Positions 34,425 through 45,484 of a stretch of 64,000 nucleotides of DNA are shown in pieces (positions within the stretch are counted from its first letter, which is position 1; each line of letters opens with the position of its first letter). Location of the stretch: assembly GCA_002633005.1 (NCBI GenBank), contig NMRA01000245.1, positions 225,098 through 289,097 on the forward strand, given 5' to 3'. Below the pieces are notes generated by a model, which worked only from the letters and a program-made list of their open reading frames with translations, made no database searches and was not told the DNA's origin. The position numbers and the translations under genes were made by a program. Origin of the DNA: Phoronis australis (Eukaryota; Phoronida; Phoronidae).

Positions 34425-37400
34425 ATGAAGCTACATCTTACGAGAGAACTCTCCTTGACAAAACAGAGTTCGTGCCGTGCTGTGATGGCCAGCACGTCGA
34501 CAGAAAACAGCGACACGCCAAATTCCCAGACATTATCTGAGGAGCCTGATATGATGAAGCCGGGAGTTATCCCCAAACCTTCTGAGACCCAGAGGAACGC
34601 GGGTGTTGGCAAAGAAAGTGAAGAGATAAAGAATTGTTTGAAAAGAATTGAGGATTTGACGGAGGAAAATCGCAAGATAAAATCCGAAATGGAAATCGTT
34701 CGGAAAGACAGGGACGCAAAGAAACGTCAACTTAAAGCATGGCGAAACAAATCCCGTAAGTGTGTTAACTATTGCACCCTCTGATTGTCCCGGATGACTT
34801 CGCAGAGAAACCAGACGTTCATCAGAACATTAGTTCTATATGTCTCTTGTCACGTCGATAATTTTACTGAAAGACCCTAGATTCTGTGAGGACGCGGATG
34901 TACATGAAGAATATGAAATTAAACTCCTAAGGGACATTACGATATCAGCTCTCACAGACAAACATTTTGTTTTAATCTTTACAATCGTCCATTAAATTGT
35001 TTACATTTGTCAGAGGGTTTACGGGAGAAGCTCGACGAATGTAGAAAGGATATGGACCTGATGCATAAACGTTCATTTGAAAATTATGGTAAGTTGCATA
35101 GAGCGGGTGGCCTGCGAAATACTAAGTGGTGACGAAATGGGTCACGTGAATTAAATTTGCGTTAGCACTGCTCGTTGGTGCACTTTGATGTATCCTGTTC
35201 TCTTGAAAATGCAAATACACAAGGGCTTGTTTCATTTATTTTCTATAGTTTCGAAATATATTCATCTGTTAAATGTTTGCAACCTTACATTCCTTTTTAT
35301 AGATGAAGTCGTACTTAAATATGAAGAAGAACATCAAAAAGTTGAAGGACTGCAAATGACGCTGGCGTTGACGCAAGAAAGGTTGGAGGAGCAGACAACA
35401 ATTATTGAGCAAATGCGCACAGGTATTTTGATTGGTTACCATGTGTAATCAGTGCGTGCGTAACTATGGTGATTCATGTAATTGTGGTGACGAACAGTTG
35501 ATACAGATGCTCGTTACTGATTCAAATCAAGTCAAAATTTCGACATAAAATCTATTTCGACATACCCTATAGTAAAAAGTGCGCTGTCTCCTCAAATGCA
35601 CGGTTCTGCACACGCCCATTGTTGTACGTAAATCTGCTAATACCAAACGCGTTTCGCTGTTTATTGCTCAGCTCCTCAAGAAACTCTTCGTTCAGTCTGG
35701 TTCAGTAATCCTAACGTGTAAATTTCCATTCACAGATGGTGCCGCCAAATCCGAAGAACCCCTGAAAGGAAAGAGCGAGCTTCAGAAGGCGCTGGCGACA
35801 ATGACTCGTGAAAAGCAAAGTGGTCTGATTATAAAAGAAGAGCGAACACGGACGGGTACTTCAGTGATTTATGCATCTCACTAAAATGCAAACGAGTGTG
35901 TAGCCCTTCGTTTTTCCATGATAAAACGAATGTTGGAATCGTTGTCTATTACAAAATACGCAAAAGACCTTTGCTCAAGTGCATTCATTATATGTAAAAA
36001 TGTGTGTTTGAACATTGTGTCATCTTCAACAAAATGTTCACGTCAATGGTTGTTGCTGGTTGACTGAGAGACATTGAAGTAACTTTGTATCGAATTATGA
36101 TTATATCATGTTGTTTTTGATCGAGGTGTGTGTAACTTGGGAAATGTAGTGATTAAAACGAGATATTTCCATGCAGGGGAGCTCGTGTCGCAAACAAGTG
36201 TCAAAAAAAATTGACTGGAGATACTAAATCCGTGTTAGTCGAAGAAAAAGGCCAGTGTCGAGCTACAGACACCACAGACGATGAGAATAGTAAACGCCTG
36301 CAACAAACAAATGGCTTCCACTTAGCTTTGAGAAAGAACATGGAGAGAGTTGGCAAGATGTCCGATCATTTAGCTACCCTCACCCTGTCGGTTGAAGAAC
36401 TGATACCTGAGTTGTTCTCAATGTCCAAGAAGTGCGAAGTTCAGCAAAACCTCATTGCTGCGCTAGTAGCGAAAAATGCTGTCTTAGAAGCGGACATGTC
36501 ATCTCTTGCTTTGGAAAAAGTTGCGGACGAAAAAGGTCGCAAGTTTTTGTTAGCAGCCACCGTTATTTGTGCGTTATGTAAAGACATGGAACTCAAGCAA
36601 TCAAACGACGTGATTCGTCGCTTGAACCACGAGCTGGGACAGTTTAAACAAAATCAAATTGAGCTTGAGAAGGAAAATCTAAGAAAAGATTACGTCATCG
36701 AGACGCTCCAGAAGTGTCAATTTGAAACGATTCTTCAAAAACTTAAGAAGCTCAAGCCTAATACCACCGTTAGAGAGGGAGACTCAATTGAAAGGTGCAA
36801 GAAAATAAATCACCTAGTTAGTGAATTAGCTGAGCAGAAGCGCCACGCGAATGGCTTACGTGAAGAACTTGAATTGCGCTCTCGAGAAATAAACGAACTA
36901 AGCCAGAGCCAGCACGCGCAAAACGTACAGATAGAGAAATATGTCAGAACTATTATGGGCCTGAAAGAGGAAAATTGTCAACTGAAATCCCAGATGGAGA
37001 GTCTTCAGGAACATAGTGAAGGACTGGATCGGCAAATTGGAATTTTGCGAGAGACGGCGAGTAACTTACACGTGAAATTGTTCAGAGTTTATGACATAAA
37101 TTAGTGCATTTTTCAAGGGGTACAATGGTTCTATTGAACATTGCTAATACTAATACGTAAACACTGAGCACATAAAAAATAAGAAATAGACGTTGTAACA
37201 TAAATCGTATGCACGATTCAACAGCGTTTTAAAAACTTGCTAAGGGAAAGCATGTAATTGCACAAAAGTGCCGCAACGTACGAATTTTTTTAAAATTCGA
37301 TGAGTTATTTAATCAGATTTTCCAGTCTATACTTTATCAGACAGAAGTGTGACAATTAAACCTTCATTTCAGGAGACTTCCAGCTTAAATTTGAAAGAAC

Positions 37401-37988
37401 CAGAATGGATATAAAGGCGATGTATAAAACACCACCACTTCGTCCTTCAGGCAACATGGCACGCCGAAACCATGGTAGGTAAACGTCACGAGTTTTTGCA
37501 GTTGAGGAGACTAAGGAATAAAATAAGTGTGTTTTCTACACAGTTGACAGGCACACCCCTTACGTACGTTTGAACGCACAAATGCAAGCATAATTAGATG
37601 CAACGTGCGCATTGCATCGAAATGTATGCTTACTGCAACGGTCCAACCTTCGAGTGTTTCGAAAGGACATGGGGACATTCACTGGATATTGGGTCCGCAT
37701 GTTGAAATTCAAACCAGACAAACTCTCTCTTTTATGTTACACGCACAAATATCTCTCTGAATGTTCCAACTGTGTCGACTTGGCTTGTGAGGCCCAACTA
37801 TTTTTTCTTTTCAGTCAGTTTCCTAACTTCATAATTCACCAAGTTATATATCGATGGTGTCATTTATTGAGATGTGCACGTAAAATGAATGAAACCATTT
37901 CTTTCCAGGGCAAATGGCAACTGCGTCTGAAGGTGTTGCATCACTTACGTCATCGGTCCAAACCTTTTCGTGTCGTTCGGCGGCTTGA
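34425..37988 (+). pseudogene. Coiled-coil protein gene copy A, frameshifted in exon 5
   Basis: Seven exons with GT-AG junctions, all in phase 1: 34425-34755, 35014-35088, 35303-35422, 35736-35855, 36177-37060, 37373-37474, 37909-37988. No known family is recognised. The product would be a roughly 570-residue, Glu/Lys/Gln-rich protein with long heptad-like helices (RIEDLTEENRKIKSEMEIV; NLRKDYVIETLQKC). A Cys-containing segment LLAATVICALCKDMEL lies in exon 5. Exon 5 has an A8 run at 36203-36210 where copy B has nine bases, so the frame meets TGA at 36212-36214. After that point the reading frame is open for nearly 300 codons. The tail exon ends in TGA 37986-37988, and a poly(A) signal sits near 38080. 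It could be a young pseudogene or a homopolymer sequencing error; reads are needed to tell. Confidence 0.7.
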
Positions 37989-39175
37989 GAGCACACTCGC
38001 AAACTTAACGCAAGAGGGAATTTGTGTTTTACGATTTTCTATTATTTCTTGTTATCATATTGACATTTACTTGATTTGTCCAATAAATGTTTAAATATTA
38101 TTACGATTCCGTATCAATATACCATATCTCGTCGAAAAGTAAGATGGATACCCTCAACTGAACGAAACAGTCGCTTCACTCATGATTTGGGCCGATTATT
38201 TTTGATCGACATATGACTCTAATAAACATAAGCACTAACTGCGTCAGAAGTAAGTTCACAGAGATGAAAAGGAGGCTGAGGTAGGCGTTATAAGGTCATT
38301 TACGATGACGAAATACAATTACAGGGAATATGATACAGAATGCAAAATAACGATTTCCCTTTTCCCTCTTGCTCGTTTTCTGGTTCAAAATGCCACACTC
38401 CAAAGGGGCATTATGGGTTTATTGCAGAAAAACTCATTATGCGTATTTTTGCTGTATGCGTTAAACTTCTTTAAGTTGTGGATATAAGCTTTGATCAGAA
38501 CGTTTTTCTGATCTTGAGCTTAATTGTCTGACAAACATTCCGTGCTGAGGTTGATCTTCCTCTTAACACAACAAGGAGCACTAAAAATGTATGCTTCCCT
38601 TTGTTCTCTATCGACGTAATAAAAACGCCGGAACAGCTACTTAACCAATTTATTATCCCCCCAAAGACATCGATGAAACAAACGATTGGCTGAAGCTGAA
38701 AAATTAAACGTCTGGTGCACGCCGGAACAGAAACAGGGCTTGACAAAAACGGACGAAAGGATTCGACGCTAGGGGCGGCACAAGAATTTTGTTGCAAAAA
38801 AGAACGCTTTTGTAGCTTTAGGACCCAAACAATTACTTTTAGGGAGTACAAGGCGTCTTTTTGTAAGGAATGCACCTCCCCTCCCTTCATCCTCCACGCG
38901 GGTGCCCATGTCGACCACAGGATCATCAGTAAGGAAGCGTTCACTTTAACTACGCTCGAATGGGAGGAATTTGTTGTGTGATGCAACAAGTAATGGGTCA
39001 ACTTTGAGTAGAAACAACAAAGGAACTGTTTTAACCTCGACAAAACTGATATCTTTCAATACAAAAGACACAGAAATTCGTGTTGGTTGCGGCCTAAAAT
39101 GAGAACTATCGTTCCAGTTTCTGAATACCCTTGACAGGTGCGAAGAAACGTTAGCTGATTCTGAATTAAGACTAT

Positions 39176-39352
39176 AAAATTAAAAACAGAACGATCGCCG
39201 CACAAATAAAAAAGTTCACATTCAGTCAACGTTTTGTCATCAGGATGATGTCTAATGAATAGACGAAACGTTGATTGAACGTGAGCTTTTTTATTTGTGC
39301 AACGATCGTCCGGTTTTTCATCCTACTGTGGCCAAAACCTGTTATAATTTAA
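39176..39352. mobile_element. hAT-like MITE inserted in one duplicate only
   Basis: The 177-base insertion is flanked by the 8-base direct repeat AAGACTAT (39168-39175 and 39353-39360) and is absent at the matching place near 43000. Inside is an inverted repeat: ACGATCGCCGCACAAATAAA against TTTATTTGTGCAACGATCGT. An 8-base target duplication is typical of hAT elements. Confidence 0.8.
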
Positions 39353-39462
39353 AAGACTATTAGGTGACGTAAAAATGAAGAACGTCACCATGACGCATTT
39401 TTCATGTCTACCATTATGGAGACAAGTCGCAAAATGCTGTTGCGATTTTTGTGAAAAGTAGT

Positions 39463-39606
39463 ATGGGTAAATTTTTGAAGAATCTTCGAGCATGCCTGTC
39501 ATGCCTGTGTTGCCAACTTTTCTGCTTGAAGAGTACGGCGATGGATGAAGACAAAGAGAGTCTTGAAAATGAGGCAAGTGAAAATTCAACACTAAAATGG
39601 GAATAA
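39463..39606 (+). CDS. Short ORF with acylation-like N-terminus, copy 1
   Basis: Starts MGKFLKNLRACLSCLCCQ, then LFCLKSTAMDEDKESLENEA, and stops at TAA 39604-39606 (47 aa). Gly2 after Met, basic residues and a CLSCLCC cluster look like an N-myristoylation plus palmitoylation anchor, though residue 6 is Lys rather than Ser/Thr. The second copy at 43105 differs mainly by synonymous changes in the first 26 codons. An AG|GCAAGT follows GAG in both copies and could be a GC-type donor, so this may be a first exon. Function unknown. Confidence 0.35.
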   Translation: MGKFLKNLRACLSCLCCQLFCLKSTAMDEDKESLENEASENSTLKWE

Positions 39607-39949
39607 TTTTGGCCACGGATTCGAAAAGACCGTGGAGAGGGAGTGCATGAAATGTATTCTTCATAGAATAGTTTAGCTTTACTGAGACAGTTACGGAAAT
39701 ATGAGCTAAAGTTTAAAATGAAAATTGTCGTGCGCATTTGAAACTTGAAAACATGAAGGTTTTTTTTATTGTGAACGCAGACTTTTAGCTTTTTAATTTA
39801 AAAGATTGGACCAAAAGGAAAACTAAATCACCTAGGGATGACCAAGTAATCGATCTACATGTCTTGATTGGATAAAGTGAACATTTAGTGAAAAAGTTTT
39901 ACGTTTAATTGAGTCATTATTGTTATCCTATGAAAATCAGAACCAACTT

Positions 39950-41868
39950 GATGTAGTGCACCAATTAATTTAAGAAATTGATTCCTTGCTGGACTACAAG
40001 GATTATTATCCGAGTCGTAAACTATGAAAGTATTTTTAAAGGAATCAGCCTTAATGGAATTCGGAACTTAAGGATTTGTGGAAAATTTTAAAAGACGTTG
40101 AGAAACAACTTTCAAGAAGTCAAAGAGGACGCGGCAATTATTTCTGTCTGCTCAATATAAATTTGACAAGAAACTAAAATGCGCGAAACGCTATCAGTTA
40201 AAGGTTCAGATTGAAATTGAGAATTTGAGTACTGAAAATCCTAAGGATTTCTGAGCATATATTAAAATTAAAAAACTGGGACCAAAACAGTTTAGCGAAG
40301 TTCCCCTGAAAGTCTTGGATTCAAATAGTGAAGTAAACTCTGTTATAAATAAATGGAACAGTGATTACAGACAATTATTTAAATGCACTTCTGAAAATAC
40401 ACCATTTGATGATGAATTTTATTTGAAAACATTGAATTTGTGCAAGCAGCTAGAAAATGATTGTTCTAAAATAATTGATCATGGCTTGAATTGTGAAATC
40501 TATAACTGATGAGGTTAGAAATGTTGTTATGAAAACAAAGAATAACAAAGTCGTCGGCTATGACTATATAACTTATGAGGTGTTAAGTTTCGAAACTGTT
40601 GTTGTTTTTCAAACCCAGTTATTCAATGAATCTTTAAACGTTGACTAATGCCTTCTGACTGGTATAAGGCAAATATAATCCCGATACCTAAGAATTCTAC
40701 AGACGACCCTATATTACCCTTGAACTACCGTGGGATTAGTCTTCTTTCAAATATTTATAAAATCTTAAGTGCTGTGTTGAATAATAGATTTTTGGGTTTC
40801 TGTGAACATAACAATAGTTTAGTTGACTAGCAAAATTGTTTTCGAAGCCAACGGTCCTGTATTGATCACTTATATGTCATTTATTCAAACAAGAAAGTCG
40901 TCTAACCTGTCTACATTTGTGATATTTTTGGACATAAAAAAAGCTTTTGACTGTTTTATAAATTATTGCAAAATAATATTAATGGTAGAATGTATGATGC
41001 AATTCGTATGATTTACAGAAGTCCGTTGAAGTGTATAAGATTAAATGGCACTCTGTATAGTGGTTCGTTCATTCATGAAAATGGTGTCCATCAGGGGGGG
41101 GGGGCATTTTATCACCGACACTCTCTGCTTCATATATAAATGACTTAGCTCTGGACAAAAAAAAATTGGGTAAAGGTGTCAAATGTGGCCCGAACAATAT
41201 TTCAGTGCTTCTTTATGCCGACGATATTGCACTTTTGTCTGAGAATGAAAATGACATGCAAGATATGTTGAAGGTTTTAAATAACGAGGAGAATGGTTGT
41301 AAACATGGCAAAAACTAATGTCCATTTTCGAGCTAAGTCTATGCCTAGAAGCAATTTTAAATTTATTTTGAACAGTGTCATCTGTTATAAATCCTCATAC
41401 AAATATTTGGGCTGTATTCTGGATCAACACCTTGACTTCAATAAAAATTGAATACGTTATCTGAAGCTTCTGGTAGAGCGTTAGGGAAGATATGCTCAAC
41501 ATTCCGTGATAACAAGAATCTAGGATTCGAAACGTTTCAAACATTATTTAATTCGTGTGCACCAATTTGGATTACGTGTCATCTATTTGGGGTTACAAAA
41601 ATTTTGGTAATGATGAAAATATTCAAAACAGAGCTATGCGTTTTTATTTAGGGGTCAACCAATTTACAGCCACTCATACTCGGTTAGTGGCGATATGGGG
41701 TGGGACTCCACTGGAAATACATTTAAATTGAATAAGCTGCGTCTTTGGAGCAAACTAGGGACCACAGGTGGTGACAGGTTACTGGTATTTCTATGGGAAC
41801 ACTCTGTTGGTAGAAATGGTTGGATAGACGGAATCAAAAATTTGTTTATACCATAACTGGCATGCAAT
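39950..41868 (+). mobile_element. Degenerate non-LTR retrotransposon (LINE), reverse-transcriptase part
   Basis: With stops and frameshifts, the plus strand still reads the linker KKLGPKQFSEVPLKVLDSNS, then IIPIPKNSTDD...LNYRGISLLSNIYKILSAVL (RT motif region 2), FVIFLDIKKAFDCF (motif A), a GG-rich LSPTLS segment spoiled by a G11 run near 41097, and LLYADDIALLSENE (YADD at 41214-41225). It is inactive. The element has no 3' end here: it stops at GGCATGCAA (41868), where the copy of the gene-A flank begins. The 5' limit is approximate. Confidence 0.8.
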
Positions 41869-41869
41869 C

Positions 41870-43316
41870 TTGAACACATTTAAAATTGGTTTGTCTATTA
41901 ACCTCTTTAAATATTATTATGATCCCGTATTAATATACTAGTACAAAATAACTCGAAAAGCAAGACGAATACCCTCAACTCTATCAAGCCGTCAATGTTT
42001 GCTCACGCGCGATTGGGACCCATTATTTTTTTATTTGGTGCTTTTAATTTTGCATGTACCTTTCTTTTTACTGTACAAATTTACTTTCATTTCCACTTAA
42101 ATTCTACACTGTTCGTTTTTTTTTCTTCCAAATTCTCTCCCATACATCCGGGCCTTTCTTCCATTTCCCCATTCCCCTTTTCCCTCTTGCTCGTTTTCTG
42201 GTTTAAAATGCCACACTCCAAAGGGGCATTATGGGTTTATTGTAGAAAAACTCATTTTGGGTATTTTTGTTGTATGGGTTAAACTTCTTTAAGTTGTGGA
42301 TATAAGCTTCGATCAGAACGTTTTTCTGATCTTGAGCTTAATTGTCTCACACACATTCAGTGCTGAGGTAGTTCCTTTTAACACAACAAGTAGGAGCGCC
42401 TAACCATGTATGCTTCCCCTTGGTCTTCATATACGTAACAAAAACACTGGAACAGCTAGTTAACCAATTTATTTTCCTCCAAAGACATCGAAGAAACAAA
42501 CGATTGGTGGAAGCTGAAAAATTAAACGTCTGATGCACAAACAGGACATGACAAAAGCATACCAAAGGATTCGACGCTAGGGGCGCCACAAGAATTTTCT
42601 TGCAGAAAAATGAACCGTTTTGTAGCGTTACATCCCAAAAAGAATCATTCTGTAGGGAGTTCAAGGCAGCTTTTAGTAAGGACGACACCTGCCCTCCCTC
42701 CATCCTCAAAATGTCCTCGCGGGTGCCCATGTCGACCACAGAATCATCAGTAAGGAAGCGTTCACTTTAACTACGCTCTAAGGGGAGGTATTTTTTGTGT
42801 GATGCAGCAAGTAACGGGTCAACTTTGAGTGGAAACAACAAAGCAAGTGTTTTAACCTAGACAAAACTGATATCTTTTCATACAAAAGACACAGATTCTT
42901 TGATTCGTGTTGGTTGTGGCCTAAAATGCGAAATATCGTTTCATGTTCTCGTTCTCCTTGCCAGCTGAGACCAACTGTTAGCTGCTTCTGAATTAAGACT
43001 ATAAAGTGACGTAAAAATGAAAAACGTCACCATGACGCATTTTTCATGTCTGCTATTATGGAGACAAGTCGCAAAAAGCTGTTGCGATTTTTGTGAAAAC
43101 TGATATGGGTAAATTTTTGAAGAATCTTCGAGCATGCTTGTCATGCCTGTGTTGTCAACTTTTCTGCTTGAAGAGTACGGCGATAGATGAAGACAATGAG
43201 AATTTTGAAAATGAGGCAAGTGAAAATCTAAGAAACGGGAATAATTTTGGCCACGGATTCGCACAGACCGTGGCTCCCTCTAGTGGAGAGGAAGTACATG
43301 AAATGTAGTTTAGCTA
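41870..43316 (+). repeat. Copy of gene-A 3' flank lying within LINE sequence
   Basis: It matches 38055-39680 in order, minus the hAT-like insertion. It is bounded on both sides by the same 46-base LINE segment, GATAGACGG(A/G)ATCAAAAATT to GGCATGCAA, at 41823-41868 and 43317-43362. Confidence 0.8.
43105..43308 (+). CDS. Short ORF with acylation-like N-terminus, copy 2 (possible kinase exon 1)
   Basis: MGKFLKNLRACLSCLCCQ then LFCLKSTAIDEDNENFENEA, ending HEM and TAG at 43306-43308 (67 aa unspliced). The same candidate GC donor lies after GAG at about codon 37, in phase 0. The next phase-0 acceptor with an open exon is at 44640, upstream of the protein-kinase exons. A dually acylated leader followed by a kinase would be a plausible membrane-tethered kinase, but this joining is inference. 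Confidence 0.35.
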   Translation: MGKFLKNLRACLSCLCCQLFCLKSTAIDEDNENFENEASENLRNGNNFGHGFAQTVAPSSGEEVHEM

Positions 43317-43975
43317 GATAGACGGGATCAAAAATTTGTTTAAGATAACTGGCATGCAAACCTGTTTTCAAAATTTGACTACTTGTAACATAGCAAATGC
43401 TAGAAACAAACTATTTGAATACTCGAAACATGCTTGGGCTGAGTCTGTTGTAACAAACTACATTTTATTTAAGCACGAGTTTTTAAGTAAACCATATGTA
43501 AAGCTTAATTTATCTCGTTCCGTGCGAGATGTTTTGGCTCAGCTTAGAGCAGGAAATCTCTCATTGCACTGGTCGTTATGTTAACGCTCCTGTAAATGAA
43601 AGACTTTGTTTTTGTTGTGATTCTGGCTCTGTGGAGGATGAGCTACACTTTGTATTTGATTGTTCTCTTTATAACTCACGGAGGTCTATTCTGTTTAATA
43701 ATGTTTCACTTCAAATCCCGAACTTTGTAGATTTCAGTAGATTAGATACGTTAAAACTGCTGTTTCAGTATTTCCGTAGGGAATTTGCCAAACAAATCAA
43801 GTCTGCTTTTGAACTTAGAAACCGACGCATTTTTGGTAGGCCTAGATCTGAGTTGTGTGGTTAAAGTGACTAATAAGCCCAACTGGGCTGGATACTTAAC
43901 TTTTTACGAATGTTATACCTATAACTGGTTGAAAAAATTGTGCTTGTCACTATAATAAATAAATACAATACAATA
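43317..43975 (+). mobile_element. LINE 3' part with C-terminal zinc-knuckle region
   Basis: Across one frameshift near 43560 the plus strand reads CLRAGNLSLHW-like sequence and then RLCFCCDSGSVEDELHFVFD with the C-x2-C...H...C pattern typical of LINE ORF2 C-termini. It ends with a short tandem run, AATAAATAAATACAATACAA. Confidence 0.8.
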
Positions 43976-44639
43976 CAGAGACAAGTCAAAACCGTACTAC
44001 ATACCATAATTTTAAAATGAGGCATTGTAGACGCAAATGACACCGAGACACGGGCCGCTGTGACTACGAAAGAATAGACTAAAATCTTTGATGTTATGTC
44101 AAATTTTGTTCGATTCGTTTGACTTTATTCTATCTGACTACATCAAAATCGTCGCGGGTTTCTTCGTCAAGTTAACAATACATGAGTCGGCTATTCACAC
44201 TTTCAAAAAATGACATTTCCTAATATTTTCAAACGTGTACGGACAGTGCAGATCTGCAGACAATAGGTGGTCTTGGAAATAGTTAAAGAGAATCTCAATA
44301 TCGTAGTTTATGCAAAATATACCTGAAAGACAGTATTCACGAAACCTCCTTAGGATTGATCGAATTCATGGAGAGGAGTTGTTTTAATTTACCATGTTCA
44401 GATTAGTGAATCGGGACAGGAAAGATCGAATATTACTCATTACGTTCACGTGCTTACAAAGAGTAAAATAATATTTCTGATGACTGTTCAAGAAAAAAAG
44501 GCCTATATAACATAATATTCGAGAGATGTCATATTCCGAAAACCAAGAAAATTATTTGCTTGAAGTTTTTTCAAATAATGCTTTATGACTTCCATAGGAT
44601 TTGCATGATCATGTCACTTTTATACGAACAATATTTCAG

Positions 44640-44726
44640 TTGTTCAGTGAAGCTGTTGAGCACACGTCTGCAGAAAACGTCGCTTTTGATGACATAGCGA
44701 GCACAAGAAAGAATGCGGTTAGGGCC
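44640..44726 (+). CDS. Possible upstream exon of the kinase gene
   Basis: An ATTTCAG acceptor precedes 44640 and GTAAGT follows 44726. The 29 codons read LFSEAVEHTSAENVAFDDIA then STRKNAVRA in phase 0. The kinase exon at 45478 needs phase 2, so another exon, perhaps in the 260-N gap, would have to lie between. The surrounding frame is also open past the donor to the gap. Confidence 0.3.
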
Positions 44727-45125
44727 GTAAGTCTTCCCCTGACTACAGTGGCGAGTATCTCCATGAAACTCCCGCAGGTGTCGTTTGGCTTCATCCAGTT
44801 GCTGAAGCCTGTGTCTCTAGTCCAGTTCTTTACTAGCGGCGTAAAATATATGACAGATGCTTTGATGGCGAGGAAATTCAACCTACTGAACCGTCTCTCT
44901 CGTTCTTTCCCGCTGTATTTCCAAAGAATTGGATTTCAAATCCGTCGTCAAGTGGGCGTATACTACGGCGAGTTTTGTTGTAATGTGCGTGGCGTCAAAT
45001 TAAAAATGAAGTATAGAACAATATCGTGCATCACCAAAACAAGGATTGCGATTGAGCGAACTGTGTTGAAGGACGGCATCATACACCGAACAACATCGTG
45101 CTTCGCTTCATTCACTCCGTCATTC

Positions 45126-45385
45126 NNNNNNNNNNNNNNNNNNNNNNNNNNNNNNNNNNNNNNNNNNNNNNNNNNNNNNNNNNNNNNNNNNNNNNNNNNN
45201 NNNNNNNNNNNNNNNNNNNNNNNNNNNNNNNNNNNNNNNNNNNNNNNNNNNNNNNNNNNNNNNNNNNNNNNNNNNNNNNNNNNNNNNNNNNNNNNNNNNN
45301 NNNNNNNNNNNNNNNNNNNNNNNNNNNNNNNNNNNNNNNNNNNNNNNNNNNNNNNNNNNNNNNNNNNNNNNNNNNNNNNNNNNNN
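45126..45385. other. Assembly gap (260 N)
   Basis: The run of N immediately upstream of the kinase exon may hide part of its 5' structure. Confidence 0.99.
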
Positions 45386-45484
45386 ATCTAGAACCATCTG
45401 TGCTGTGTGCTTCTTCATATTTTTCGTATCACGGCTCTGAATATATTATCTCTAAACGAGTTTTTCCCTCTTCACAGTTACCAA

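Larger units (their letters stand above)
38055..39680 (+). repeat. 3' flank of gene A, duplicated at 41870-43316
   Basis: The terminal AATAAATGTTTAAATATTATT segment, the CTTTAAGTTGTGGATATAAG segment, AGACATCGATGAAACAAACG and the 39463 short ORF recur in the same order at 41870-43316. Parts also recur downstream of gene B (about 56150-56690). Confidence 0.85.

Noticed and set aside
37612-38094. 160-codon frame through the last exon of copy A (QLRLKVLHHLRHRSKPFRVV)
   Set aside because: The phase of the preceding exon selects a different frame, which ends at 37988. The long frame runs across the intron without a start in context.
38495-39043. 182-codon minus-strand open frame
   Set aside because: The duplicate at 42347-42739 is interrupted and diverges without codon pattern. 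No family resemblance or splice support.
44963-45418. Open frames spanning the N gap
   Set aside because: Unknown bases keep the frame artificially open; only the flanking, splice-supported parts were considered.
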